A DNA stretch of 64,000 nt from Marinobacterium sediminicola (GTDB lineage: Bacteria > Pseudomonadota > Gammaproteobacteria > Pseudomonadales > Balneatricaceae), in the NCBI RefSeq assembly GCF_022343685.1, contig NZ_CP092123.1, positions 372,001 to 436,000 on the forward strand, given 5' to 3'. Made by a program: the position numbers and the translations under genes. The notes beneath the pieces were generated by a model. The model saw only the letters and a program-made list of their open reading frames with translations. It was not told the DNA's origin and made no database searches. Shown here piece after piece: positions 46,437-55,888 of this stretch; position 1 is the stretch's first letter, and the number at the start of each line of letters is the position of its first letter.

Positions 46437-47297
46437 ATGCAGCTGGCATGGGTCAACAACGGTAGTCATCAGGCAGCGTCTCTCGAGGGCGCCTTGTCAG
46501 AGCAGAGCGAGCTGGAACGGATTCTCCGTGAGGAACTGCTTTATCCTCATTTTCAGCCGATCATGTGTCTTGAGACCGGCTCGTTGCTGGGCCATGAAGC
46601 CCTGATTCGTGGCCCCTGGAACAGTCCGCTGCACTCGCCCGCAGCACTGTTCCGGGTGGCGATCAAGCAAGGCTGTCAGCTGGAGCTTGAGCTGTTGTGT
46701 CGCAAGCTGACCTTGCAGCAGTTCGCCCGTTTGGGGCTCGAGGGTGTTCTTTTCCTTAACGTGACCGCCTCCCTGCTCAGTTCTCCTGACCATCAGCGTG
46801 GGTTTACCCGCGATCTGCTGCATCAGCTCGGTATCCCTGTCGAAAATATCGTCATCGAATTATCGGAGCAGCACCCCTTCGATCAACATGGGCTGACGCG
46901 TGCCGCTGTCGACCACTATCGCAGCATGGGATTTCGCATCGCTATCGATGACTTGGGCAGTGGCTACTCGGGACTTAAGCTCTGGTCGGAATTGCAGCCG
47001 GAGTTCGTCAAAATCGACAAGCATTTCATCCGGGGATTGCACCGTGATCCGGTGAAGCGCGAGTTTGTCCGCTCCATCAGCCAGATCGGCCGAAGTCTGG
47101 GCTGCTGCATTCTGGCAGAAGGATTGGAGGATGAAGCCGAGCTGCATAGCCTGCAGGCTCTGGGAGTGGAACTGGGGCAGGGGTTCCTGCTGGGACGGCC
47201 TGAACTGCACCCCCGCCCCTTGCTGACACCCGAGCAGTTGCGTCCCTCATTGGCCTGTCGGGCACGCCGATTCCTGCGTCGTCGCTGGTACGGCTGA
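46437..47297 (+). CDS. EAL-domain cyclic-di-GMP phosphodiesterase
   Basis: 286 residues, essentially one EAL domain without GGDEF, PAS or membrane parts. All usual catalytic residues appear: E54-A-L in HEALIRGP, Asn in FLNVTAS, Glu in VIELSEQ, the Asp pair in IAIDDLGSGYSGLKL, Lys in FVKIDKHFI, Glu in AEGLEDEAE, and QGFLLGRP. An active enzyme that breaks down c-di-GMP is likely. It ends in a basic tail (RARRFLRRRWYG). It lies between nfo and nudF and has its own promoter region. Confidence 0.92.
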   Translation: MQLAWVNNGSHQAASLEGALSEQSELERILREELLYPHFQPIMCLETGSLLGHEALIRGPWNSPLHSPAALFRVAIKQGCQLELELLCRKLTLQQFARLGLEGVLFLNVTASLLSSPDHQRGFTRDLLHQLGIPVENIVIELSEQHPFDQHGLTRAAVDHYRSMGFRIAIDDLGSGYSGLKLWSELQPEFVKIDKHFIRGLHRDPVKREFVRSISQIGRSLGCCILAEGLEDEAELHSLQALGVELGQGFLLGRPELHPRPLLTPEQLRPSLACRARRFLRRRWYG

Positions 47298-47400
47298 GCC
47301 TGCTGCCGACAGTTGCTGTCCCTCGCCTGACCCCAATTGGGGTCTATTGCCTTGCAGTGGTATAGTCGCGTTTTGATTCAAGCGTGTCGAGGTTACCCCC

Positions 47401-48033
47401 ATGTCCACTGCCTGGAGTCCCGTCTTCGATGAGCGTGATGTTCGTCTGGAACAGGACGAGCCGCTGTATAACGGCTTTTTCCGCCTGCATCGACTGACCT
47501 TGAGCCATCCCCGCTTTGAGGGCGGACGGGTGCGCATTCAACGCGAAATTCTGGACCGTGGCGATGCGGTGTGTGTGTTGCTGTATGACCCTGTGGCGGA
47601 CACAGTGGTGTTGGTGGAGCAGTTTCGTGCCGGCGCACTGGGTAAGCTCGATAGTCCCTGGCTGCTGGAGCTGGTCGCCGGTATGGTGGAAGAAGGGGAA
47701 TCCGCTGAAGCGGTGGCGAGGCGTGAAAGCGTTGAAGAGGCCGGCATCGAACTGGGACCGGTCTTTCCGATAACCGGCTATTTGCCCAGCCCCGGGGGCT
47801 GTGACGAGTGGATCGATCTGGTCTGTGCGCTGATCGATTCCAGCGGGGCGGGCGGTGTCCATGGTCTCGACAGTGAGGGTGAGGATATCAAGGTGCATGT
47901 GATTGACGCTGCCGATGCCTTCGCCCTGGTGCGTGACCATAAATTGAGCAACGCAGCGGCGATCATTGCCCTGCAGTGGCTGGAACTGAACCATGGACGG
48001 CTGCAAACAATGCGGGTGTCCGATGAAACGTAA
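47401..48033 (+). CDS. nudF: ADP-ribose pyrophosphatase NudF
   Basis: 210 residues. Dimerising N-terminal arm with FFRLHRLTLSHPRFEGG, then the Nudix box GMVEEGESAEAVARRESVEEAG in the ELVAG context and GYLPSPGGCDEWIDL. Hydrolyses ADP-ribose to AMP and ribose 5-phosphate. First gene of nudF-yqiB-cpdA-yqiA-parE, the E. coli order. Confidence 0.95.
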   Translation: MSTAWSPVFDERDVRLEQDEPLYNGFFRLHRLTLSHPRFEGGRVRIQREILDRGDAVCVLLYDPVADTVVLVEQFRAGALGKLDSPWLLELVAGMVEEGESAEAVARRESVEEAGIELGPVFPITGYLPSPGGCDEWIDLVCALIDSSGAGGVHGLDSEGEDIKVHVIDAADAFALVRDHKLSNAAAIIALQWLELNHGRLQTMRVSDET

Positions 48034-48466
48034 ATATGTGCCTGACCTGAAACGGCAAATGGCTCAGGGTGAAGCCAACTATCTGCGACTGATCAAGCTG
48101 TTGCCGGATCTGGACCACTGTGACCAGCGTGAATTTCAGGTGGTCATCGACAATCAGCGCGCACGGGTGCGTCTTGAAGTGGACGAGCGCTTTGCCTATA
48201 CCACCAGTGTGGTGGTTTCCCAGCAGCATGAAAATGCGTCTGTCTGGCTGGAAGCACCCAAGCTGGTCGTTCGCCTCTACCATGATGCGCGTGTGGCTGA
48301 AGTGATCTGCACCCGCCAGCGTCGTCAGCTGTCCGGCGTCTACCCTTACCCCAACCAGCAGATGCACCAGCCGGATGAGAAAGCCCAGCTTAATGCCTTT
48401 CTGGGGGAATGGCTCAGTCACTGTCTGGCCCACGGCCAGCTGATGGAGGAGGTGTTTGCCGAGTGA
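48023..48466 (+). CDS. yqiB: DUF1249 protein YqiB
   Basis: 147 residues of the conserved DUF1249 family: MKRKYVPDLKRQMAQGEANYLRL at the N-terminus and GVYPYPNQQMHQPDEKAQLNAFL with a final helix. Soluble, function unknown. Overlaps nudF by 11 bp and cpdA by 4 bp, so translational coupling is likely. Confidence 0.92.
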   Translation: MKRKYVPDLKRQMAQGEANYLRLIKLLPDLDHCDQREFQVVIDNQRARVRLEVDERFAYTTSVVVSQQHENASVWLEAPKLVVRLYHDARVAEVICTRQRRQLSGVYPYPNQQMHQPDEKAQLNAFLGEWLSHCLAHGQLMEEVFAE

Positions 48467-49269
48467 GACTGCGCCTGCTTCAGTTGAGTGATTGTCACCT
48501 GCAGGCCCGTGCCGGCGAAGCCTTTCGTGGCCGGGACGCCGATTGCACACTGGCGGCACTGGTGGCCGAGCTGTCCCGCATGCCTGCGTTCGACCATCTG
48601 CTGCTTACCGGCGATCTCACTCACCACGCAGGCGTGGATGCTTACCGGCGATTGCTGTCGCTTATTGCGCCCTTGGCCGGTGAGCCTCATTGGCTCCCGG
48701 GTAACCATGATGAGTGGAATGCGATGCAGGCGGCTGATCCCGAACGTGTGCTGGGGCGCAAGCAGGTCAAGCTAAGTGGTGACTGGACCTTGCTGCAGCT
48801 CGATACCACAGCCTTTCCCGATGGTCGCGGCAGTGGCTCGCTCTCCAGGAGGGAGCTGGAATGGTTGCAGCAAACCCTGAGCCTGCTCAAGGATCAGCAC
48901 GTTCTGTTGGCGCTGCACCACAACCCGGTGGCGACCGGCAGTCGTTGGCAGGATGCTATCCGGCTGGGTAATCCTCAGGTGCTGGAGGTCATTGTTGAAC
49001 AGGCACCTCAGGTGAAGGGGCTGATCTGTGGACATCTGCATCAGGCTCAGCAGCTGAATTTTGCCGGTCGTCCCCTGTGGAGTGCTCCGTCCACGGTGGT
49101 GCAGTTTGCGGCCGGCTGTGATGACTTTACGCTGGAAAGTGACCCATCCATTTCGACCCCGGGGTGTCGTTGGTACGAGCTGCACGCAGACGGTCGCATC
49201 GATGCCCATCTACTGCACCTGTCCACAACGCCCGAGTGCACATCTGGTGAAGAGGCTTGCCCTGCATGA
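48463..49269 (+). CDS. cpdA: 3',5'-cyclic-AMP phosphodiesterase CpdA
   Basis: 268 residues, calcineurin-like metallophosphoesterase. Metal motifs in order: QLSDCHLQ, LTGDLTHH, PGNHDEW, LALHHNPV, and CGHLHQAQQ. Lowers cAMP. GTG start at 48463 overlapping the yqiB stop. Ends overlapping yqiA by 4 bp. Confidence 0.94.
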   Translation: MRLRLLQLSDCHLQARAGEAFRGRDADCTLAALVAELSRMPAFDHLLLTGDLTHHAGVDAYRRLLSLIAPLAGEPHWLPGNHDEWNAMQAADPERVLGRKQVKLSGDWTLLQLDTTAFPDGRGSGSLSRRELEWLQQTLSLLKDQHVLLALHHNPVATGSRWQDAIRLGNPQVLEVIVEQAPQVKGLICGHLHQAQQLNFAGRPLWSAPSTVVQFAAGCDDFTLESDPSISTPGCRWYELHADGRIDAHLLHLSTTPECTSGEEACPA

Positions 49270-49889
49270 GCGAATCGCTGATCATCTATGTCCATGGTTT
49301 CAACAGCTCACCTCAATCCTGGAAAGCGCGGCAATTACAGGCGCATATGGATGCACTGGGGCTGGGGCATCGATTGAAGGTGCCCAAGTTGTCGCATTGG
49401 CCAGAGGAGGCGATCCGTCAGTTGCAAGCTGAGATTGAAGCCGCCGACGGCCCGGTGACGCTGGTCGGCAGTTCTCTGGGTGGATATTACAGCCATTGGC
49501 TGGTGGAGCAGATCCCGGGCGTGCGCGCAGTCATGGTGAACCCGGCGGTTTATCCCTATCGTCTGCTGGAAGCCTGGCTGGGAGACAATACCAATCTCTA
49601 CACCGATGAACATTACGAGCTCACACCTGAGCACCTTGCCCAGCTGAAGGCCCTGGCCTGTCCGCTGCAGGCAGATCCATCGCGCTATCTGCTGCTGGTG
49701 CAGACGGCGGATGAAACACTCGATTACCGCGAAGCGGTGGAACATTATGCCGCCTGTGCGCAGTTCGTACAGCCGGGTGGCAGTCATGGATTTGAACAGT
49801 TCGAGGCGCTGATTCCGGCGGTGCTGGCGTTTGCGGAGGGCAGGATAGATCTGCCCGAACCCACGCCTCTGCCGGCCGTCTCTCTCTGA
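49266..49889 (+). CDS. yqiA: YqiA-like alpha/beta hydrolase (esterase)
   Basis: 207 residues. IIYVHGFNSSPQSWK at the N-terminus (oxyanion region), nucleophile Ser in VGSSLGGYYSHWL, Asp in the TADETLDYREA region, and His in GGSHGFEQF. Physiological substrate unknown. Directly upstream of parE as in E. coli. Confidence 0.93.
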   Translation: MSESLIIYVHGFNSSPQSWKARQLQAHMDALGLGHRLKVPKLSHWPEEAIRQLQAEIEAADGPVTLVGSSLGGYYSHWLVEQIPGVRAVMVNPAVYPYRLLEAWLGDNTNLYTDEHYELTPEHLAQLKALACPLQADPSRYLLLVQTADETLDYREAVEHYAACAQFVQPGGSHGFEQFEALIPAVLAFAEGRIDLPEPTPLPAVSL

Positions 49890-49902
49890 ACAGGAAGACC
49901 TG

Positions 49903-51798
49903 ATGTCGAAGCAATACAACGCCGAAGCGATAGAAGTTCTCAGTGGCCTGGACCCGGTGCGCCGTCGCCCTGGCATGTACACCGAAACCGACCGTCCTAA
50001 CCACCTGGCACAGGAAGTGATCGACAACTCGGTGGACGAGGCGCTGGCCGGTCATGCCAAACAGATCGACGTCTGCCTGCATGAAGACGGGTCTTTGAGC
50101 GTGTCGGATGACGGCCGCGGCATGCCGGTGGATATCCATCCTGAGCAGGGTGTAAGCGGTGTGGAACTGATCCTCACCAAGCTGCATGCGGGGGGCAAGT
50201 TCAATAACGACAACTATAACTATTCCGGCGGTTTGCACGGGGTCGGGGTGTCGGTGGTGAACGCCCTGTCCAAGTTGCTCAATGTCGAAATCAAGCGTGA
50301 CGGTCAGGTGTACAGGATCGGCTTTGCCGATGGCGACAAGGTGTCCGAGCTGGAAGTGATCGGAACCTGTGGCAAGCGCAATACCGGCACCCAGGTGCGA
50401 TTCCTGCCGGATCCCAAGTACTTCGACAGCCCCAAGTTCAGCGTGTCCCGGCTCAAGCATAACCTGCGTGCCAAGGCCGTACTCTGTCCTGGCCTCAAGG
50501 TTACCTTCACCGACCTCAGCGGCGGCAAGAAGGAGCAGGAAGAGTGGTATTACGAAGATGGCCTGGTCGCTTATCTGCGTGGTACCACTCAGGTCTATGA
50601 AACCCTGCCGGCGGAGCCGTTCAGTGGCAGCCTTCAGGGTGAGGAAGATGCCGTCGAATGGGCGGTACAGTGGCTGGTTGAAGGTGGCGAGGTGACTGCC
50701 GAGAGTTACGTCAACCTGATTCCCACGGCTCAGGGAGGCACTCACGTTAACGGTATGCGCACCGGGCTGCTGGATGCCATGCGCGAGTTCTGCGAGTTTC
50801 GCAACCTGCTGCCGCGTGGCGTCAAGCTGAGCCCCGATGACATCTGGGACCGCTGCTGTTACATCCTGTCGGCGAAAATGCGTGATCCCCAGTTCGCCGG
50901 TCAGACCAAGGAACGTCTGTCGTCCCGTCAGATCGCGGCCTTTATTTCCGGCGCCATCAAGGACGCCTTCTCACTCTGGCTCAATCGCCATGTGGAGGAG
51001 GGCGAGAAGCTGGCCGAGCTGGTCATTGCCAGTGCCCAGCGTCGCATGCGCGCCGGTCGCAAGGTGGTACGCAAGAAAGTGACTCAGGGGCCGGCTCTGC
51101 CGGGCAAACTGGCAGACTGTTCCGGTGCTGACGCCAGCCAGTCCGAGTTGTTCCTCGTGGAAGGTGATTCTGCCGGCGGTTCCGCCAAGCAGGCGCGAAA
51201 CCGTGAGTTTCAGGCGATCATGCCGTTGCGCGGCAAGATTCTCAACTCCTGGGAGGTTGATCCTGCGGAGGTGCTGGCCTCTCAGGAAATCCATGACATC
51301 TCGGTGGCGATCGGTGTTGATCCGGGGTCGGATAAGCTGGACGGTCTGCGTTACAACAAGGTCTGCATTCTGGCTGATGCCGACTCTGACGGTCTGCATA
51401 TCGCCACGCTGCTGTGTGCACTGTTCGTGCGTCACTTCAAGCCGCTGGTCGCTGCCGGACATATTTATGTGGCCATGCCGCCGCTGTATCGGATCGATTT
51501 CGGTAAGGAGGTCTACTATGCCCTCGATGATGCCGAGAAAGATGGCGTTATCGAGCGTATCCGGGCCGAGCGCAAGAATGCCAGGATCGGGGTACAGCGT
51601 TTCAAGGGGCTGGGCGAGATGAACCCGCTGCAGCTGCGTGAAACCACCATGTCACCGGATACGCGACGCCTGGTTCAGCTGACTCTGGCGGCAGGGGATG
51701 ACACCCTGGAGATCATGGATATGCTGCTGGCGAAAAAGCGTTCGCCGGATCGCAAGCGCTGGCTGGAACAGAAGGGCAATCTGGCCGAGGTCATCTGA
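49903..51798 (+). CDS. parE: DNA topoisomerase IV subunit B
   Basis: 631 residues. GHKL ATPase motifs VIDNSVDEALAGH, VSDDGRGMPVDIH and GLHGVGVSVVNALS, then the Toprim domain with FLVEGDSAGGSAKQARNR, LRGKILNSWE and ADADSDGLHIA, ending with the short ParE tail. Decatenates chromosomes with ParC (gene at 59258). Confidence 0.98.
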   Translation: MSKQYNAEAIEVLSGLDPVRRRPGMYTETDRPNHLAQEVIDNSVDEALAGHAKQIDVCLHEDGSLSVSDDGRGMPVDIHPEQGVSGVELILTKLHAGGKFNNDNYNYSGGLHGVGVSVVNALSKLLNVEIKRDGQVYRIGFADGDKVSELEVIGTCGKRNTGTQVRFLPDPKYFDSPKFSVSRLKHNLRAKAVLCPGLKVTFTDLSGGKKEQEEWYYEDGLVAYLRGTTQVYETLPAEPFSGSLQGEEDAVEWAVQWLVEGGEVTAESYVNLIPTAQGGTHVNGMRTGLLDAMREFCEFRNLLPRGVKLSPDDIWDRCCYILSAKMRDPQFAGQTKERLSSRQIAAFISGAIKDAFSLWLNRHVEEGEKLAELVIASAQRRMRAGRKVVRKKVTQGPALPGKLADCSGADASQSELFLVEGDSAGGSAKQARNREFQAIMPLRGKILNSWEVDPAEVLASQEIHDISVAIGVDPGSDKLDGLRYNKVCILADADSDGLHIATLLCALFVRHFKPLVAAGHIYVAMPPLYRIDFGKEVYYALDDAEKDGVIERIRAERKNARIGVQRFKGLGEMNPLQLRETTMSPDTRRLVQLTLAAGDDTLEIMDMLLAKKRSPDRKRWLEQKGNLAEVI

Positions 51799-51827
51799 CC
51801 TGCATTGAGGCAGGCCATGCAAACAGA

Positions 51828-51852
51828 AACGCCGGGCAATGCCCGGCGTTTT
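51828..51852. terminator. Terminator after parE
   Basis: AACGCCGGGC-AAT-GCCCGGCGTT followed by TT; lies between convergent genes and may act on both strands. Confidence 0.85.
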
Positions 51853-51882
51853 CGTTACTGCAGCGGAGTCATTAAACCCCTG

Positions 51883-53982
51883 TCAGGAACGGGGGATATA
51901 GTGGAACAGGCTTTCGCGATCGTCGTCGCTGTAGATGCAGCGGAAGCCCTGGTCGGCCGGCAGCAGTATGCACTGGCTGCTAACCAGTTCTTCCGGTTTC
52001 CACTCTGCTTCACAGCTGTCACGGCTTTCTGCTTTGGTGGGTTCTACGCTGAACAGGTTGCCCTGCTGTGACCAGGTATATTCGGTGCGATAGAGGTCGC
52101 AGCCATCCGCAGCATAGGTATATACACCGGTCTTGTCGGCGCGAATCTCTTCGATCCCCAGGGCTTCACCTCCGGCGCAATCCCAGGTTTGATCCATCAG
52201 CGTATACTGGCCGACAGGGTTGATGCCCGCCAGTGCCGTGGTATCCATTTTCATGCTGATATCGGTGCTGACACCCTGGTCAATGATATCCAGCGTGTAG
52301 TCCAGGCTGGCGCTCTGGCTGCGCAGCATGTGCGACAGCTGGGCCTGAGCGACGCAGCCGCTTTCGGACAAACCGGCGTTCATCTCGCTGGCGATCATCG
52401 GTGGAATGGCATCGATCAGGTCAGCAAAGCGACTGTAGTCGGCAGACAAGTGGGTCAGACCGTTCGGCTCAAGGGATTCTGCCTTGAGCTTGTCGACAGC
52501 CTGCTGTGCCTTGTCACCGGCGAATGCGACCAGGTGGTTGCCCTGAACACCGGCCTTGAGGCTCAGGCCCGGCGCAATGAAGGAAAGATCCACATCGGCG
52601 AGGCTGCCATCGGTCGGGATCTGTAACTGGCGTCCCATCGGCGACATCGACAGCATGCCCAGCAGCGGTTGGGGATTGCTGGTGGCGATGCTGAACAGGA
52701 AGTCATAACTGGACGGGATCGGGTTGTTGCCGTCCAGCTCCAGGTCATACAGTGAGAAGCCGATGCCTTTGGTGCCTTGCACCATACCGGTGAACATGCC
52801 CATCATCGCCGGACTGGCGCCGCTCATCTCACGTTGCATGCGACGGACCTGAGGGCAATTCGATTCGGTGGAAGTGAACTTGTTGAACAGGGTCGTGGCG
52901 GCCGGGACCAGGTTGTCGATATTCAGACCTGCACCAAAACCCAGAATCTGTCCCTCCGAATGGCGAGTGTGTCCCGGGATGTGGCCACGCAGGGATGACA
53001 GAGTTCCGACGACTTCGGCATTGGTCAGTTCCAGTACCGAACGGGTCTGCATCTGCAATACCTTGCCGCTGCTCGTATTGGTGTTGCCAGCGACCAGACG
53101 CGGCACCTGACTGATCAGGTCCAGTACTTCTGTGCGGCACGCAGCCTCCATCTCTTCGCCGGGCAGAGGCTTGTTCTGTGATTTGAGCAGCGCGCCCAGA
53201 TCCTGACCGAAACCGTTACTCTCCGGCTGCAATATGCCTTGTGCCAGGCGCTGGAAGTGCAACAGTGCCAGCATGCTGTCATCGAAGCTGTACGTCTTGC
53301 GCAGCTGATCCAGTTCGCCACTGTCAGCCAGTGATCGGGCTGGCTTGGTCAGTGCAAGACGCTGCTGCTGATCGCTGTCCTGGTCCAGGAAATGGAACGC
53401 TGTAATGGTGGCTGTGCCGCCACGGACGTTGACGGCAAGGTCCAGCGTCTTGTCGCCTTCCGCGGTCAGCCGCCAGAGCTTGGCGGTTGTGTCACCGATT
53501 GTCACTTCGCGCGGCTGTAGTCCGCTGTCGGCTGATGCCTTGTCCAGCACCTGCCAGAAGGCGGCTTCATTGTTCAGACCGAAACGAATGACCGGTACCA
53601 GGCCATCCATGTAAATCGCCTGAGGCTTGGTCAGATCAAGGCCGTAGTGCTCTGCCATGTCACCATAGGTGTTGGCATTGCGAATAAAGTCCGCGAACAG
53701 AGCGGTGGCAAACAGGCCTTGCGGGGTCTGGCGACGGTTACTGCGCTCCAGTTCGTCGAGCAGCTGCTTGGCCTGGAACTGGGAGTTGGCCATCAGCGGC
53801 AGCTTGCGAATATGTTCCATCTGGTCGGCATCGGCTTGACCGCCCACGTAGAGCACCGTGTCGGCCGGCACATAGGCGGTCAATGGCTCGCTGCCGGCAG
53901 CTGTGCCGAACCATCCCTGCTGCCATGCCAGCCCCGCACCTGCGGCCGCGACCAAAACACCCGCACCAATCCACTTTTGCAT
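51883..53982 (-). CDS. Hypothetical exported/membrane-anchored protein (699 aa)
   Basis: No confident family; the layout is reminiscent of DUF3352-type periplasmic proteins. N-terminal hydrophobic helix (QKWIGAGVLVAAAGAGLAWQQGW) acts as signal or anchor. The long soluble part begins LTAYVPADTVLYVGG and contains a repeated theme of a threshold-like substrate fold, with nine or so scattered Cys in the C-terminal third (such as DCAGGEAL, GCDLYRTEY, RDSCEAEW, SQCILLP, FRCIYS) that suggest disulfides. The ATG at 53982 has GGAGAAAAGG just upstream; an ATG four codons earlier is weaker. Confidence 0.75.
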   Translation of the reverse strand: MQKWIGAGVLVAAAGAGLAWQQGWFGTAAGSEPLTAYVPADTVLYVGGQADADQMEHIRKLPLMANSQFQAKQLLDELERSNRRQTPQGLFATALFADFIRNANTYGDMAEHYGLDLTKPQAIYMDGLVPVIRFGLNNEAAFWQVLDKASADSGLQPREVTIGDTTAKLWRLTAEGDKTLDLAVNVRGGTATITAFHFLDQDSDQQQRLALTKPARSLADSGELDQLRKTYSFDDSMLALLHFQRLAQGILQPESNGFGQDLGALLKSQNKPLPGEEMEAACRTEVLDLISQVPRLVAGNTNTSSGKVLQMQTRSVLELTNAEVVGTLSSLRGHIPGHTRHSEGQILGFGAGLNIDNLVPAATTLFNKFTSTESNCPQVRRMQREMSGASPAMMGMFTGMVQGTKGIGFSLYDLELDGNNPIPSSYDFLFSIATSNPQPLLGMLSMSPMGRQLQIPTDGSLADVDLSFIAPGLSLKAGVQGNHLVAFAGDKAQQAVDKLKAESLEPNGLTHLSADYSRFADLIDAIPPMIASEMNAGLSESGCVAQAQLSHMLRSQSASLDYTLDIIDQGVSTDISMKMDTTALAGINPVGQYTLMDQTWDCAGGEALGIEEIRADKTGVYTYAADGCDLYRTEYTWSQQGNLFSVEPTKAESRDSCEAEWKPEELVSSQCILLPADQGFRCIYSDDDRESLFHYIPRS

Positions 53983-54117
53983 CCTTTTCTCCATCGTACT
54001 CGGGTTATGTCATATTGCAGCGACCGCCTTCCGGCTGCCCGTCCGCATATCGGCTCTGAGCATAACATCAAGTCAAAACAGGCTATAGTGAAGAAAGTGT
54101 AAATCTGTGGAGGCACT

Positions 54118-55809
54118 ATGTTTCGCGCTGCCAGATCCTGGCTCTTCGGGTGCCTGTTGCCGATATTACTGGCTTTTTCGTCCCTGGTGGCCGCAACGGC
54201 CTTGCCGGTGGGGGAGCATCTGAAGCAGTTGCTGGCCGCTGGGCGCCAGGGTGCACTCCCGGGGGTCATGATCGAACATTGGTCCGAGTTGCAGCGCTTG
54301 TATGAGCAGCGCGACTGGCAATTGGTCTGGTCAGATGTTAATGGGGCGCCGCGACATGAACGCCGGGAACAGCTGGCAGCATGGATCACCCTGTCACATG
54401 CGCATGGACTGAATCCTCGTGATTATGGCCATGAACGGCTGCAGTTATTGAACGGCATGGATGAAGCAGGCTCAGCCCCCGGGTTGAGCAGCGAGGCTTT
54501 GTTAAACGACCTGCTGATGAGTCATGCCTTCATTCGGCTGGCGCAGGACTTGTCCGGTAGCCGTCTGGACCTGCGCCAGATCGATCCTTTGTGGCGCCTG
54601 CCGGCGAAAGTGCTGGATCCTGTGGAATTGCTTCGGCAGTTGGACCATGGCCTGGGCGTCGATCAGTTGTTGAGGGGGCTTTTGCCTCGCTCAGATGAGT
54701 ATAACCGGCTGGTCGACTTGCATGTCGAGCTGGCCGAGCAGACATTTCAGCCGTTCGTCCCTCCCCTGTTGCCAACAGGGCTGGTGCGTATCGGTGATCG
54801 CTCTGAGGGCGTGGTTGAGTTGCGCGGCTGGTTAAGCCACTTGGGGCTGCTTAATGCAGCGCAGAGTTCGCTTGAGGATGAACGCACCTACAGCGTTCAG
54901 GTGGCTGATGCGGTCAGGCGCTTTCAGCAACAGCAGGGGTTGAAGGTAGACGGTATTTTCGGGCCCGATACCCGTGCCGCCATGCTGTTGAGCCCGGCGC
55001 ACAAGCTGCAGCAGGTGCGTGCCAACCTGGCGCGCTGGCGAGCATTGCCCGCTTCGCTGGGTGAGCGTTATCTGCTGGTGCGTACGGCGGCATTCAGTCT
55101 TGATCTGGTGGAGCAGGGGGCGGTGACGGAGCGCCACTCGATCATCAGTGGGCGTCCGGCGCGGCCCAGTCTTTCCTTTGCGGCTAACGTGGATCGACTG
55201 ATCTTGCACCCGCCCTGGACGGTGCCTTTCCGACTGGCGGTGGAGGACCTCTTGCCCAAGCAGCAGCAGGACCCTGACTATTTCACGCGCCTGGGGATCG
55301 AGGTTCTCGCACAGCAGGATGGACACTGGACGCCTGTGGACAGCGCATCGATCGACTGGTCCGGGGTGTCGCGCCATAACTTTCATTATCTGCTGCGGCA
55401 GCAACCCGGCCCCCATAACAGCCTTGGGCAGATACGCTTTGGCATGGCCAATCCACACAGCATTTTTCTGCATGACACGCCTCAGCAATCCTTGTTTGAT
55501 GAGCCTCTGCGGGCGTTCAGCTCCGGCTGTATTCGTGTGCAGGGAATCGGGCAACTGGCTCAAACGCTGCTGGGCGAGGAATCTCTGGAGCTGGAGTTAA
55601 GCAAGGAAGGGACAAGGCACCTGCTGTTGGATGCCCCCTTGCCGGTCTACCTTGTTTACCTGAGTGTCTGGGTTGACGAGTCGGGTCAGCCTTACTTCTA
55701 TCCCGATCTCTACGGTGCAGATGCTCGCATGAACGTCGCTCTTGGCCCTCTCCCCACCCCGCTGAGCCCAGCACAACTGCAACTGGCACAAAAACTGCTC
55801 AAAAAGTAG
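54118..55809 (+). CDS. L,D-transpeptidase, YcbB/LdtD-like
   Basis: 563 residues. Signal peptide (LFGCLLPILLAFSSLVAATA), an N-terminal scaffold domain, a peptidoglycan-binding repeat (about residues 225-285, DAVRRFQQQQGLKVDGIFGPDT), and a YkuD catalytic domain (about 310-490) with His in SIFLHDTP and Cys471 in AFSSGCIRVQG. It should form 3-3 crosslinks in peptidoglycan in the periplasm. Next to a YcbK-like gene, the pairing seen in E. coli (ycbB-ycbK). Confidence 0.93.
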   Translation: MFRAARSWLFGCLLPILLAFSSLVAATALPVGEHLKQLLAAGRQGALPGVMIEHWSELQRLYEQRDWQLVWSDVNGAPRHERREQLAAWITLSHAHGLNPRDYGHERLQLLNGMDEAGSAPGLSSEALLNDLLMSHAFIRLAQDLSGSRLDLRQIDPLWRLPAKVLDPVELLRQLDHGLGVDQLLRGLLPRSDEYNRLVDLHVELAEQTFQPFVPPLLPTGLVRIGDRSEGVVELRGWLSHLGLLNAAQSSLEDERTYSVQVADAVRRFQQQQGLKVDGIFGPDTRAAMLLSPAHKLQQVRANLARWRALPASLGERYLLVRTAAFSLDLVEQGAVTERHSIISGRPARPSLSFAANVDRLILHPPWTVPFRLAVEDLLPKQQQDPDYFTRLGIEVLAQQDGHWTPVDSASIDWSGVSRHNFHYLLRQQPGPHNSLGQIRFGMANPHSIFLHDTPQQSLFDEPLRAFSSGCIRVQGIGQLAQTLLGEESLELELSKEGTRHLLLDAPLPVYLVYLSVWVDESGQPYFYPDLYGADARMNVALGPLPTPLSPAQLQLAQKLLKK

Positions 55810-55888
55810 TCAGGTTCGTGATTTATGGGTAAAATTCGCCCAGTTTTGCCTGATTTTTATACAGTAGTTGATACAGTTGAGGTTTTTC

